Assembly (NCBI RefSeq): GCF_900099685.1 | Contig: NZ_FNDW01000002.1 | Coordinates: forward strand, 310,001 to 374,000 | Length of the DNA stretch: 64,000 nucleotides | Source: Chryseobacterium taeanense | Lineage (GTDB): Bacteria; Bacteroidota; Bacteroidia; Flavobacteriales; Weeksellaceae | Reading direction: 5' to 3' | Shown here: piece by piece, positions 26,221-35,240 of the stretch | Layout: the number at the start of each line of letters is the position of its first letter | Numbering within the stretch: the first letter of the stretch is position 1 | The notes under the pieces: generated by a model | The model's database searches: none | Seen by the model: only the letters and a program-made list of their open reading frames with translations | Told to the model about the DNA's origin: nothing | Translations under genes and position numbers: made by a program

Positions 26221-26249
26221 AAATCTGCTATATTTGGCAGATTTTTTTT
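26221..26249 (+). terminator. terminator of ferritin gene
   Basis: AAATCTGC-TATATTTG-GCAGATTT followed by TTTTT. Confidence 0.9.
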
Positions 26250-26274
26250 ATTATGAAACTCTCTTTAAAATCAC

Positions 26275-26282
26275 TATCTTTG
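26275..26282 (+). promoter_or_regulatory. -7 promoter box of ychF
   Basis: TATCTTTG, 72 bp before the ATG, giving a leader of about 65 nt that contains a loose inverted repeat GTTCA...TGAAC (26292-26328). Confidence 0.6.
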
Positions 26283-26354
26283 CACGCTGAAAGTTCAGGG
26301 TTCTAATCATAATCAGACTTTGAACAATAAACATTAAACTTTGAATCTAACGTT

Positions 26355-27446
26355 ATGAAATGTGGAATCGTAGGCTTACCGAATGTAGGTAAATCAACTC
26401 TTTTTAATTGCCTGAGCAACGCAAAAGCACAGTCTGCCAACTATCCTTTCTGTACCATCGAACCCAATTTGGGAACGGTTTCTGTACCGGATCAGCGACT
26501 TTTTGAGCTGGAAAAAATAGTAAAACCGGAGAGGGTTTTGCCTGCGGTTGTAGAAATTGTTGATATTGCAGGTCTTGTGAAAGGGGCTAGCAAAGGAGAA
26601 GGATTGGGAAATCAGTTTCTAGCGAATATCCGCGAGTGCGAGGCGATCATCCATGTTTTAAGATGTTTTGATAACGGAAACATTGTTCACGTTGAAGGTT
26701 CAGTAGATCCTTTAAGAGATAAAGAAATTATTGATATCGAACTTCAGCTGAAAGATTTGGAAACTGTAGGTAAAGCAGTGGAAAAAGCAAAGAAGTTCAT
26801 TAAATCTGGCAAAAAAGAAGATATTCTTACATATGAGACTCTTCAGAATCTTCAGAAGTTCCTGGAAGACGGTAAAAATGCAAGAGAATTTGCAACAGAT
26901 GATACTACGAAATCTATTATCAGTGACGTACAGCTATTGACCAACAAGCCGGTATTGTATGTTTGTAATGTTGATGAAAACTCCATTAAAAACGGCAACG
27001 AATGGATAGGTAAAATCGAGGAAATGGCTCAAAATGAAGGAGCAGAAGTGGTTGTTTTAGCAGCTCAGATCGAGGCGGATATCAATGAACTTGAAACTTT
27101 TGAAGAAAGAGAAATTTTCCTTGAAGAACTTGGGCTTACAGAACCGGGAGTAAATCGTCTTATCAGAAAGGCTTATGACCTCTTGAAGCTTCAGACTTAT
27201 TTCACTGCTGGTGTTAAAGAAGTAAGAGCCTGGACAATCGGGCAGGGCTGGACGGCACCTCAGGCTGCAGGAGTAATCCACACCGATTTTGAAAAAGGAT
27301 TCATCCGTGCGGAAGTAATCAGATATGATGATTATATCCACTACGGTTCCGAAGCGAAGGTAAAAGAAGCCGGAAAACTTTCTGTAGAAGGTAAGGAATA
27401 TATAGTAAAAGATGGCGACATCATGCACTTCAGATTCAACGTATAA
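26355..27446 (+). CDS. ychF: redox-regulated ATPase YchF (OLA1 family)
   Basis: 363 residues, the usual length. GIVGLPNVGKST (P-loop, 5-15), switch sequence NYPFCTIEPNLG, DIAGLVKGASKGEGLGNQFL, a coiled-coil arm, and a C-terminal TGS domain (VRAWTIGQGWTAPQAAGVIH, DFEKGFIRAEVIRYDD). It binds ribosomes and hydrolyses ATP in preference to GTP. Own promoter and terminator (27474-27508). Confidence 0.98.
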   Translation: MKCGIVGLPNVGKSTLFNCLSNAKAQSANYPFCTIEPNLGTVSVPDQRLFELEKIVKPERVLPAVVEIVDIAGLVKGASKGEGLGNQFLANIRECEAIIHVLRCFDNGNIVHVEGSVDPLRDKEIIDIELQLKDLETVGKAVEKAKKFIKSGKKEDILTYETLQNLQKFLEDGKNAREFATDDTTKSIISDVQLLTNKPVLYVCNVDENSIKNGNEWIGKIEEMAQNEGAEVVVLAAQIEADINELETFEEREIFLEELGLTEPGVNRLIRKAYDLLKLQTYFTAGVKEVRAWTIGQGWTAPQAAGVIHTDFEKGFIRAEVIRYDDYIHYGSEAKVKEAGKLSVEGKEYIVKDGDIMHFRFNV

Positions 27447-27473
27447 GAAAAATATTAAAGTTAGTTGTAATAG

Positions 27474-27508
27474 AAAAGCGCTCCCGATTGATTTTGGGAG
27501 CGCTTTTT
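27474..27508 (+). terminator. terminator of ychF
   Basis: AAAAGCGCTCCC ... GGGAGCGCTTTTT, 12-bp perfect stem. It also stands between ychF and the convergent GG-leader micro-ORF. Confidence 0.92.
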
Positions 27509-27540
27509 GAAATAATATATAAAATGTTTACTACTTAAAC

Positions 27541-27696
27541 TTAATCAATAAGCTGGCATTTTAATTCCACACAGCCTATCCCAAATTTTCTGCATTCACC
27601 AGTTCCAGGATCAACACAGATTTCTTTACCTCCTGTCACCGATCTCAACTGTTTTTTGTTCAATTTTCTTCCGTTGTTCAGATTTAAATTTTTCAT
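27541..27696 (-). CDS. bacteriocin-like GG-leader peptide, Cys-rich core
   Basis: A 51-residue micro-ORF. The leader MKNLNLNNGRKLNKKQLRSV then TGG ends in a double glycine (22-23). The predicted 28-residue core begins KEICVDPGTGECRKFG and has four cysteines (27, 35, 42, 47 of the precursor). The pattern (MKNL..., KKLNKKQLR..V.GG) matches short peptides annotated as bacteriocin-like in Chryseobacterium, probably exported and cut by a C39-peptidase ABC transporter. No such transporter or modifying enzyme is visible next to it. It lies just upstream and divergent from the AraC gene. Whether it is antibacterial, a signal or something else is unknown. Confidence 0.75.
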   Translation of the reverse strand: MKNLNLNNGRKLNKKQLRSVTGGKEICVDPGTGECRKFGIGCVELKCQLID

Positions 27697-27798
27697 AATA
27701 CTAATTTTTTGATTTGATATATACTAAGTTATAAAATATTTTTTAATAAATCACATGGTTTTGATAAAAATTTTATTAACTCAGATTAGCAAAAGTCG

Positions 27799-27822
27799 TA
27801 CATTTGAATTTTACAAACTTAG
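27799..27822 (+). promoter_or_regulatory. araC promoter with candidate AraC operator
   Basis: TACATTTG (-7 box, 27799-27806) merges into TTTGAATTTTACAAACTTAG (27803-27822). An almost identical block lies at 28773-28792 before the SDR gene. TTTG-N7-CAAA has dyad symmetry, so it may be the operator of the AraC regulator at both sites. Confidence 0.55.
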
Positions 27823-27824
27823 GT

Positions 27825-28772
27825 ATGGAAAAAACAACACATACTTCCTATTCATCACTGGAAGATTTCTACCGCGAAATGACTTCCAAGCTCGGAACCG
27901 ATATTGAAAGCATCTTTCCCAAAGGACTGCATAAAGACATCGGACATTTTAATGTATTCGATATTGCGCAGACTATAGAAAAAGCTAAACTGACGGACGA
28001 AATGCCGTACAACAGGAGAAAGTATTATAAAATCAGTCTGATAAGAGGACGCAACAGAGCTGAATATGCCGATAAAATTATCCAGATACAGAAGAATGCG
28101 CTGCTCTTTGCCACGCCTAAAGTTCCTTACCACTGGATTCCCGAGGAACCGAATCAGTCGGGGAGTTTCTGCGTGTTTACAGAAGATTTTTTAATCCGGG
28201 ACAAGTCGTATAACAGTCTTGAAGACTTGCCTATTTTCCAGCCGGGTAATATTCCTTTATTTGAAATTGACGATGAGCTTGCTGACGAAATAGAGCAGCT
28301 TTACCGTAAAATCAACAAAGAAATCAATTCAGATTATGTTTTTAAATATGATCTCATTAGAAATTATGTTCTCGAACTTATTCATTACGGACAGAAATTG
28401 CAGCCTGCATCTAAACTCTCTGCTTCCAATGATGCTTCTCTGCGCGTTGTTTCTTTGTTTATTGAATTGTTGGAACGGCAGTTCCCGATAGAATCTGTTG
28501 AACAGAGATTACAAATGAAAACAGCAAAAGATTATGCAGATAGATTAGCAGTTCATGTGAATTATCTTAATAAAAAGCTCAAAGAAAGTACCGGGAAAAC
28601 CACTACGGAAATTATTGCGGAAAGAATTGTACAGGAAGCAAAAATTTTACTCAGGCAAACAAAATGGAATATCTCTGAAATATCATACGCCTTGGGATTT
28701 GAAGAGATTGCCCATTTCTCTAATTTTTTTAAGAAAAAGACATCGCTCGCTCCTTTGGAATTTCGTGCTTGA
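27825..28772 (+). CDS. AraC family transcriptional regulator
   Basis: 315 residues from ATG 27825. A TTG seven codons upstream is rejected because it lies inside the -7 promoter box. The N-terminal cupin-like sensor region (about 20-180; NVFDIAQTIEKAKL, YYKISLIRGRNRAEYADKII) is followed by a double helix-turn-helix (AKDYADRLAVHVNYLNKKLK, IVQEAKILLRQTKWNISEIS, then YALGFEEIAHFSNFFKKKTS). It probably controls itself and the SDR gene that follows in the same direction, since both share an upstream motif. The ligand is unknown. Confidence 0.93.
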   Translation: MEKTTHTSYSSLEDFYREMTSKLGTDIESIFPKGLHKDIGHFNVFDIAQTIEKAKLTDEMPYNRRKYYKISLIRGRNRAEYADKIIQIQKNALLFATPKVPYHWIPEEPNQSGSFCVFTEDFLIRDKSYNSLEDLPIFQPGNIPLFEIDDELADEIEQLYRKINKEINSDYVFKYDLIRNYVLELIHYGQKLQPASKLSASNDASLRVVSLFIELLERQFPIESVEQRLQMKTAKDYADRLAVHVNYLNKKLKESTGKTTTEIIAERIVQEAKILLRQTKWNISEISYALGFEEIAHFSNFFKKKTSLAPLEFRA

Positions 28773-28793
28773 TTTGAATTTTGCAAATTTAGG
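28773..28793 (+). promoter_or_regulatory. second copy of the candidate AraC operator
   Basis: TTTGAATTTTGCAAATTTAG, matching 27803-27822 at 18 of 20 positions. It lies 66 bp before the SDR start, overlapping a TTGATTTG -7-like box. Confidence 0.55.
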
Positions 28794-28858
28794 TTTGATT
28801 ATAGCAAACATTAATGACTGATAATAGATGAACTTTGCTTCATTAAAAAACAGAAAAA

Positions 28859-29623
28859 ATGGAAGCAAGAACAAAAATTGCATTAATTACAGGCGGAAGC
28901 CGTGGTTTAGGAAAAAACGCAGCAATGAAAATTGCACAGAAAGGACTGGATGTAATCATCACCTACAACAGCAATAAAGAAGAAGCCGATAAAGTTGTAG
29001 CTGAAATCCAAGCATTGGGAAGAAAGGCGATTGCTTATCAGCTTAATACAAAAGAAACGGGAAGCTTTGATGCTTTTGTAAAAACAGTAGGAGATCATTT
29101 GGAAGAAAATACCGGTAGCAGAAATATTGATTATCTTATCAATAATGCAGGAACCGCACTGTATGCGCCGATTCCCGATGTTACGGAAGAGCAACTTGAT
29201 GATGTGGTAGATATTCATTTTAAAGGAGTTTTTTTCCTGACTCAGAAATTCCTGCCGTTTATCAATGACAATGGCGGAATTATTAATATTTCCTCAGGAT
29301 TGGCAAGGTTTGCATTACCAGGATCTTCAGTATATGGATCGATCAAAGCAGGAGTGGAAATGCTTACCCGGTATATGGCAAAAGAATTAGGTCCAAGAAA
29401 AATCAAAGCCAATGTAATTGCGCCCGGCGCAATAGAAACGGATTTTGGTGGAGGAAGAACCAGAGATGATGAGCATATCAATGCGATGGTGGCAGGCAGT
29501 ACAGCTTTAGGAAGGGCAGGACTTCCGGATGATATCGGTGGTATTGTTGCTTTCCTTTGTACAGAAGATGCAGGTTGGATCAACGGACAAAGGATTGAAG
29601 CTTCCGGCGGAATGTTTTTATAA
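28859..29623 (+). CDS. SDR family NAD(P)-dependent oxidoreductase
   Basis: 254 residues, classical short-chain dehydrogenase. Cofactor motif TGGSRGLG (11-18), NNAG (95-98), catalytic Ser145/146, Tyr159 and Lys163 (SSVYGSIKAG), and a C-terminal WINGQRIEASGGMFL. Its substrate is unknown; the family includes carbonyl reductases. Placed 86 bp after the AraC gene with a shared upstream motif, it is likely that regulator's target. Transcription ends at the repeat hairpin 29667-29698. Confidence 0.94.
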   Translation: MEARTKIALITGGSRGLGKNAAMKIAQKGLDVIITYNSNKEEADKVVAEIQALGRKAIAYQLNTKETGSFDAFVKTVGDHLEENTGSRNIDYLINNAGTALYAPIPDVTEEQLDDVVDIHFKGVFFLTQKFLPFINDNGGIINISSGLARFALPGSSVYGSIKAGVEMLTRYMAKELGPRKIKANVIAPGAIETDFGGGRTRDDEHINAMVAGSTALGRAGLPDDIGGIVAFLCTEDAGWINGQRIEASGGMFL

Positions 29624-29666
29624 TAATTGCAACACTATTTTAAACTGATATGTACAGGATATAAAT

Positions 29667-29698
29667 CCCGGTGGCTTCGGCTCCGCTCAGCCACCGGG
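29667..29698. repeat. palindromic repeat used as bidirectional terminator
   Basis: CCCGGTGGC-TTCGGCTCCGCTCA-GCCACCGGG, a variant of the CTGAGCGGAGTCGAAG family with extended arms. It is flanked by A/T runs (ATAAAT before, ATTTATTTT after) and lies between convergent genes. Confidence 0.8.
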
Positions 29699-29705
29699 AT
29701 TTATT

Positions 29706-30854
29706 TTATATTTTAGACAAATTTTCAATCGCTTTTTCCAGGGTTTCCTGTTTTTTGGCAAAGCACAGACGGATCACATTTTCATTAAGTTTATTTTTAT
29801 AAAACGATGAAAAAGGAACACTCGCAACTTTATGGGAAATGGTAAGTTCACGTGCAAAGTCAAGATCACTCTTATCGGATATCTTATCGTATTTTAATGC
29901 CTGAAAATAAGTTCCTTCACAATCCAGCAATTCAAAGGAAGTATTTGAGAGTCCTTGTCTTAAAAAATCTCTCTTTTCCTGGAAAAAGGAATTTAGATAA
30001 TTGTAATGATCGGGATTTTTCATGTATTCTGCCAAAGCAAGTTGCATTGGCGTATTCACCGAAAAAACATTGAACTGGTGAACTTTCCTGAATTCATGGG
30101 TTAAATTCTCAGGAGCAGCGCAATAACCAATCTTCCAGCCGGTCACATGAAATAATTTTCCGAAAGATGCCACAAGAAGACTTCTCTCTTTTAATTCAGG
30201 ATATCTGCAGATGCTTAAATGTCTTCTTCCGTCAAAAACAATATTTTCATATACTTCGTCACTCAAAATAAGGATGGAAGTCCCTTTTACAATCTTAATC
30301 AGTTCCTCCATATCATTTTCCTTTAAAACCTTTCCAGCAGGATTATTCGGGTTGTTAAGAATAATCATTTTGGTTTTATCTGAAACTAAACTTTTTACAA
30401 TATTCCAGTCAATTTCATAATCGGGAGCTTTCATTTCAAAACGTTTTACAATTCCTCCGAAAAGTTCGACTGTCGGTTCGTAGCAATCGTAAGCAGGTTC
30501 AAAAATAATTACTTCATCGTCTTTCTTTATAAAACTGGCAATAGCAGTAAAAATCGCCTGTGTACCGCCTGCAGTAATAGTAATTTCAGAATCTGGATGA
30601 TAAATTGCCTGGTGGGAATTTTCGATTTTTTCGGCAATTTGTTCCTTTAAAACCATCATTCCTGCCATGGGAGCATATTGGTTAAATCCTTTTTTAATGA
30701 AATGATTAACATGATCCAGCAGTTCGGAATCCGGCATAAAATCTGGAAATCCCTGAGATAAATTAATGGCTTCGTTTTCATTGGCCAGCTGCGTCATCTG
30801 ACTGAAAATGGTAGTTCCGACATTGGAAAGTTTAGATAAAGGAAGTTGTATCAT
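29706..30854 (-). CDS. PLP-dependent aminotransferase, methionine aminotransferase type
   Basis: 382 residues, class I/II fold. NLSQGFPDFM at the start, ITAGGTQAIF, NNPNNPAGKV, the PLP-lysine motif SFGKLFHVTGWKIGYC with Lys233, and a late Arg (NVIRLCFAKK). The SFGK..HVTGWKIGY pattern and the length match the YbdL/KYAT branch, which transaminates methionine and other hydrophobic amino acids. Monocistronic, convergent with the SDR gene. Confidence 0.92.
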   Translation of the reverse strand: MIQLPLSKLSNVGTTIFSQMTQLANENEAINLSQGFPDFMPDSELLDHVNHFIKKGFNQYAPMAGMMVLKEQIAEKIENSHQAIYHPDSEITITAGGTQAIFTAIASFIKKDDEVIIFEPAYDCYEPTVELFGGIVKRFEMKAPDYEIDWNIVKSLVSDKTKMIILNNPNNPAGKVLKENDMEELIKIVKGTSILILSDEVYENIVFDGRRHLSICRYPELKERSLLVASFGKLFHVTGWKIGYCAAPENLTHEFRKVHQFNVFSVNTPMQLALAEYMKNPDHYNYLNSFFQEKRDFLRQGLSNTSFELLDCEGTYFQALKYDKISDKSDLDFARELTISHKVASVPFSSFYKNKLNENVIRLCFAKKQETLEKAIENLSKI

Positions 30855-30944
30855 TAAAAGAGTTTTGAAATATCGAATTTAGATTATTTTCTGCAATCAT
30901 AAAATTTTTGATGTAATTAATTTTGGGTAAAAATATTCATAAAA

Positions 30945-30968
30945 AAACCATCCGATTTCGGATGGTCT
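30945..30968 (-). terminator. terminator of the YadA-head/T9SS gene
   Basis: On the minus strand ACCATCCG-AAAT-CGGATGGT followed by TTTTTT. Confidence 0.85.
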
Positions 30969-31036
30969 TTGGGATATGTGAGCTTATATTGAATGAAAGC
31001 TGCGAAAAATATCAAATTATTGAAAATCAAGTTCTG

Positions 31037-32203
31037 TTAATCCTGAATCAGCATTTTTTTTGAATCAATATTTTTACCGTCAATATTCAGGTTATACACA
31101 TAGCTGCCTCCTCTTATGCCTGAAATATTTATACTGCCGTTTCCTTTTTCTTTTAAAGAAACTGTTTTAATTAATTGCCCTGAAATATTATAAATTCCGA
31201 TTGAAGCATCCTTTACATCTTTTGGAAGGTAATATTTAATGGTTGTTTCTCCTCTTCCCGGATTTGGAGTGTTCTGGTATAATTTCGGAGAGCTGCTATC
31301 TGAACTCAGGTCAATGGTTATTTTATTTTGTTTTAATAATTCTTTAAGTTCCGTGATTTCATTTTTAAGCTCATCAATCTGATTCTGAAAATCTGTTTCT
31401 TTTTCTGCTGCCATTTTTGTGATGACAGTGTTAGCCACCATTACATTTCCATTAGCATCCACTACCAAAGCCCTTCCGCTTCCACTCGGGAGATTTTGCA
31501 TTCTCACTCTTCCGTTTGTATGAAGGATTGCGGTAGGAGCAACAGTACCGATACCGACGCGTTGATCCTGGATAAGCATCGTCGGTGTTGAAGAAACTCC
31601 GAACATCAGCGACGAAGGAATGTTGTTGGTTAGTTTCGACCCTCCTCCTGTTCCAGCGCCGAATACAAATGAACGATTTCCTGTTGCAATAAGATCTATT
31701 CCGAAGCCTCCCGAATATTCAGATGACAGTTCAACACCTACTCCGACGGCAAACTGATTAGAAGCTGTAATTGTATTGGCCCATCCCAAAGCGACCGATT
31801 TGCTTGCCTGTTTAAACACACGGTTTGCCTGCCCGGCCACAATATTAGCACCTCCTGCATCCGATAAATCATTCTGCCATCCGCTCACCATACAACTGTT
31901 GGCATTACTGCCTAAAATATTGCTTGACCCGGCAATGATACTTCCTTTTGTTTTTGCAACATTAGAATTATTTACACTTTCTACTAAGAACGATCCCACC
32001 TCGTTCAAAATTGCCTGCCCGGGATTGCTGCTGGAGCCGTTTGTTCTAAGATAGAAAGGTACGGCATTTACCGTTCCTGCATAATTGGATGATGTAATGC
32101 CACCGTTCCCTAACACTTGCCATGACTGAGCATTTGCTTCTGCTGCTGAAAAAATCATCGCAGCTGCAACGATACTTTTCAAAGATAATACTTTTGATTT
32201 CAT
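31037..32203 (-). CDS. T9SS type A protein with YadA-like head and coiled coil
   Basis: 388 residues: signal peptide (VAAAMIFSAAEANAQ); a stretch of head-like repeats about residues 85-165 (KGSIIAGSSNILGSNANSCM, NIVAGQANRVFKQASKSVAL, then GWANTITASNQFAVGVGVEL) of the trimeric-adhesin type; a GIGT-A-PTAILHTNGRVRM segment; a coiled coil (about 264-295, EKETDFQNQIDELKNEITEL); and a T9SS sorting domain (LYQNTPNPGRGETTIKYYLP to KKMLIQD). Likely a secreted, possibly trimeric surface fibre released through the T9SS instead of its own autotransporter barrel. Minus-strand TACTTTTG at 32229-32236 is a likely -7 box. Confidence 0.85.
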   Translation of the reverse strand: MKSKVLSLKSIVAAAMIFSAAEANAQSWQVLGNGGITSSNYAGTVNAVPFYLRTNGSSSNPGQAILNEVGSFLVESVNNSNVAKTKGSIIAGSSNILGSNANSCMVSGWQNDLSDAGGANIVAGQANRVFKQASKSVALGWANTITASNQFAVGVGVELSSEYSGGFGIDLIATGNRSFVFGAGTGGGSKLTNNIPSSLMFGVSSTPTMLIQDQRVGIGTVAPTAILHTNGRVRMQNLPSGSGRALVVDANGNVMVANTVITKMAAEKETDFQNQIDELKNEITELKELLKQNKITIDLSSDSSSPKLYQNTPNPGRGETTIKYYLPKDVKDASIGIYNISGQLIKTVSLKEKGNGSINISGIRGGSYVYNLNIDGKNIDSKKMLIQD

Positions 32204-32325
32204 AATAAATTTTTGGATTGTTGTTTTCCAAAAGTATCAAAGTATTCAATACCAGTCTATTAATAATGATTAAACGAAGGTAATAAATGAGTAAGTGTAT
32301 TGCTATTTCAAATAAATGTGAATTA

Positions 32326-33042
32326 CTAAATCATTTTATGTAAAAATTCATTTTTACGACGTATGGAAACATCCAGTACAGAATTGTCGGTCATTATTAC
32401 CTGTCCGCCTTTTCCTTTAATATATTCTTTTAAATGTTCAAGATTAATAAGATGCTTGTGATGGATTCTGAAAAAATTATATTCTGAAAGATTCTTTTCA
32501 AAATCATAAAGTGTCTTGGAAACCATAACTTTAGTTTTGTCCAACAGGTATATGAAGGTATAATTAGAATCTGCCTCACAACGGATAATTTCATCAACAT
32601 TTACCCTTTTAAAACCCTGTAAAGTAGGAAGGTTAATTTTGTTCTGGTAGTGGTGAATAAGGTTGAGTTTGTTTTTCTTAAACTTTTCAATAGCTTTATT
32701 AACGGTAAGCACAAACTCAAGATTTGTAACCGGTTTGAGTAGATAGTCTGTAATCCCTTCTTTTATGGCTCGAATGGCAGATATTTCAGAATCGGCAATA
32801 AAAATAATAGGAGAATAGGGATTTTGTCTGAATTTAGACAACGTATTCAGCGCAGTTTCATCGGAAAGCTGGATATCAACAAATAAGATATCCGCCGAGT
32901 TTTTACTGAGATAATCGGAAGCAAACTGAATGTTGTTCGTTTGAAAATCAATTTCGAATTCAGGAAATTCTTTTTTTAATAATAGGGAAATGGATTCGCT
33001 GTCATTGTCATCAATGATGCAGGCATGCAATTTATTTTTCAT
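32326..33042 (-). CDS. LytTR-family response regulator
   Basis: 238 residues: receiver domain with Asp11/Asp12, phospho-acceptor Asp56 (LFVDIQLS) and Lys103 (YLLKPV), then a LytTR DNA-binding domain (RVNVDEIIRCEADSNYTFIY, EYNFFRIHHKHLINLEHLKE). No cognate histidine kinase is next to it. Its gene ends 122 bp before the divergent-reading start region of the T9SS fibre gene, but both are on the minus strand, so the regulator could be upstream in one control unit. Confidence 0.93.
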   Translation of the reverse strand: MKNKLHACIIDDNDSESISLLLKKEFPEFEIDFQTNNIQFASDYLSKNSADILFVDIQLSDETALNTLSKFRQNPYSPIIFIADSEISAIRAIKEGITDYLLKPVTNLEFVLTVNKAIEKFKKNKLNLIHHYQNKINLPTLQGFKRVNVDEIIRCEADSNYTFIYLLDKTKVMVSKTLYDFEKNLSEYNFFRIHHKHLINLEHLKEYIKGKGGQVIMTDNSVLDVSIRRKNEFLHKMI

Positions 33043-33291
33043 GGTGTGAGTTTGGTTTTTAGTTTCAGTTTTTATTTAGTAGACTGTCATCATAATGCTA
33101 ATTTTAGATATTTTATTTAAAAATAATTTATCAATAATTGAATTTCACTTAGTTAATGTTAAAAATAAGCAATTATTTTCACTTTGTATTGAATAATGTA
33201 AATATAAAATTTCAGGTCTGATAATCCAATACCCGATATAATATTAATAAAAAATGAACTAAAAACATTCGGATAATTTTGCTCAATTTCG

Positions 33292-33299
33292 TATTTTTG
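33292..33299 (+). promoter_or_regulatory. -7 promoter box of the parE operon
   Basis: TATTTTTG, 20 bp before the ATG. The 277-bp gap to the left holds only AT-rich DNA and the LytTR gene's upstream region. Confidence 0.6.
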
Positions 33300-33319
33300 T
33301 ATGTTTGCTGAAATAATAT

Positions 33320-35209
33320 ATGTCACAAGAAATAAATCCAATCTATTCCGAAGATAATATCAGAACCCTCGATTGGCAGGAGCACATCCGTTTGCGACCC
33401 GGAATGTACATCGGGAAGCTGGGAGACGGATCTTCCGCTGACGACGGGATCTATATTTTACTTAAAGAAATTCTGGACAACTCCATTGATGAGTTCAGAA
33501 TGAAATCAGGTAAAAGAATTGAAATAAAACTCGATGACGGCAAAGTTACGATCCGTGATTTTGGCCGTGGTATTCCGCTTGGGAAAGTGGTGGATGCTGT
33601 TTCGAAAATGAATACCGGTGGAAAGTACGACAGTAAAGCCTTTAAGAAGTCCGTCGGTCTGAATGGGGTTGGTACGAAGGCGGTAAATGCGCTTTCAGAC
33701 TATTTCCGTGTTCGTTCGTTTCGTGACGGCAGGATGAAGGTGGCTGAGTTTTCAAGAGGAATTATTACAGAAAACTATGATGAAAAAGATACTTCAGACC
33801 GAAACGGAACTGAAATTTCTTTCATTCCCGATGCTGATATTTTTCTCAATTTTAAATTCAGAAAAGAGTATATCGAAAGAATGCTCCGCAATTATGCATA
33901 TCTTAACCCCGGGTTGAAAATCTTTTTCAACGGTGAAACTTTCTTTTCCGAAAACGGATTAAAGGATTTGCTTGATGAAGAACTTGAAAATGAAACCTTA
34001 TATCCGATTGTTCATTTAAAGGACAATGATATTGAAGTTGCAATTACGCATACGGATAAATCGCAGACCGAAACGTATTTTTCTTTCGTAAACGGACAAA
34101 ATACAACACAGGGAGGAACACATCTTAATGCCTTCCGCGAAGCATATGTAAAAACAATCCGTGAATTTTTCAATAAAAACTTCGATGCTTCAGATGTAAG
34201 GAAATCTATTGTTGCAGCCATTTCCATTAATGTTGAAGAACCTGTCTTTGAGTCTCAGACCAAGACCAAACTAGGATCTAATGACATCGGGCCGAATGGG
34301 CCAACAGTGAGAACTTTCGTAATCGATTTCCTGAAAAGCAAATTAGATAATTTTCTACATAAAAATCCTGAAGTTGCTGAAGCCATTCAGAGGAAAATTT
34401 TAATTTCAGAAAGAGAAAGAAAAGAGCTTTCCGGAATCCAGAAGCTGGCAAGAGAAAGAGCCAAAAAAGTATCTCTTCATAACAAAAAGCTTCGTGACTG
34501 CAGGCAGCATTACAACGATCAGAAAAATGAAAGAAAAGGAGAAACCCAGATCTTTATCACAGAGGGAGATTCGGCATCCGGATCTATCACGAAATCGAGG
34601 GATGTAGAAACGCAGGCTGTATTTTCATTAAAAGGTAAGCCTTTGAATTGCTATGGATTAACAAAAAAAGTAGTCTACGAAAATGAAGAATTTAATCTCC
34701 TTCAGGCTGCTCTGAATATTGAAGAAAGTCTCGAAGATCTCAGGTATAATCAGGTCATTATCGCAACCGATGCCGATGTTGACGGAATGCACATCCGCCT
34801 GTTGATGATTACTTTCTTTTTACAGTTTTTCCCGGATCTTATTAAAAACGGACACTTGTATATTCTTCAGACTCCTTTGTTCAGGGTAAGAAATAAAAAA
34901 GAAACCAGATACTGCTATTCTGAGGCTGAAAGAATAAAAGCTCTGAATGAACTGGGGAAAAATCCTGAGATTACCCGATTTAAAGGGTTGGGAGAGATTT
35001 CACCGGATGAATTTAAACATTTTATTGGTAAAGATATCCGCCTGGAGCCGGTAGTAGTAGGAAAAGATCAGACGATAGATCAGCTGCTGGAGTTTTATAT
35101 GGGTAAAAATACTCCTGACCGCCAGGTATTTATTCTTGAAAATCTTGTAGTGGAAGACCCTGATATTAATAAAAAAGAAGTACTGAGTGAAATAACAGAT
35201 GAAAATTAA
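33320..35209 (+). CDS. parE: DNA topoisomerase IV subunit B
   Basis: 629 residues. GHKL ATPase motifs [10 protein letters not shown] (Glu50, Asn54), DFGRGIP (80-86) and [14 protein letters not shown], then the transducer domain and a Toprim domain with [14 protein letters not shown] and [10 protein letters not shown]. Length and pairing with a downstream ParC-type subunit favour topoisomerase IV over gyrase. It decatenates chromosomes. First gene of parE-hyp-parC-rhomboid. Confidence 0.95.
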   Translation: MSQEINPIYSEDNIRTLDWQEHIRLRPGMYIGKLGDGSSADDGIYILLKEILDNSIDEFRMKSGKRIEIKLDDGKVTIRDFGRGIPLGKVVDAVSKMNTGGKYDSKAFKKSVGLNGVGTKAVNALSDYFRVRSFRDGRMKVAEFSRGIITENYDEKDTSDRNGTEISFIPDADIFLNFKFRKEYIERMLRNYAYLNPGLKIFFNGETFFSENGLKDLLDEELENETLYPIVHLKDNDIEVAITHTDKSQTETYFSFVNGQNTTQGGTHLNAFREAYVKTIREFFNKNFDASDVRKSIVAAISINVEEPVFESQTKTKLGSNDIGPNGPTVRTFVIDFLKSKLDNFLHKNPEVAEAIQRKILISERERKELSGIQKLARERAKKVSLHNKKLRDCRQHYNDQKNERKGETQIFITEGDSASGSITKSRDVETQAVFSLKGKPLNCYGLTKKVVYENEEFNLLQAALNIEESLEDLRYNQVIIATDADVDGMHIRLLMITFFLQFFPDLIKNGHLYILQTPLFRVRNKKETRYCYSEAERIKALNELGKNPEITRFKGLGEISPDEFKHFIGKDIRLEPVVVGKDQTIDQLLEFYMGKNTPDRQVFILENLVVEDPDINKKEVLSEITDEN

Positions 35210-35240
35210 TTGAATTAAAAAAACACAATAAAAAAAAATT

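Noticed and set aside
27804..27824. TTG start for the AraC regulator
   Set aside because: The codon is part of the TACATTTG promoter box, so it would lie upstream of the transcript start; ATG 27825 is used.
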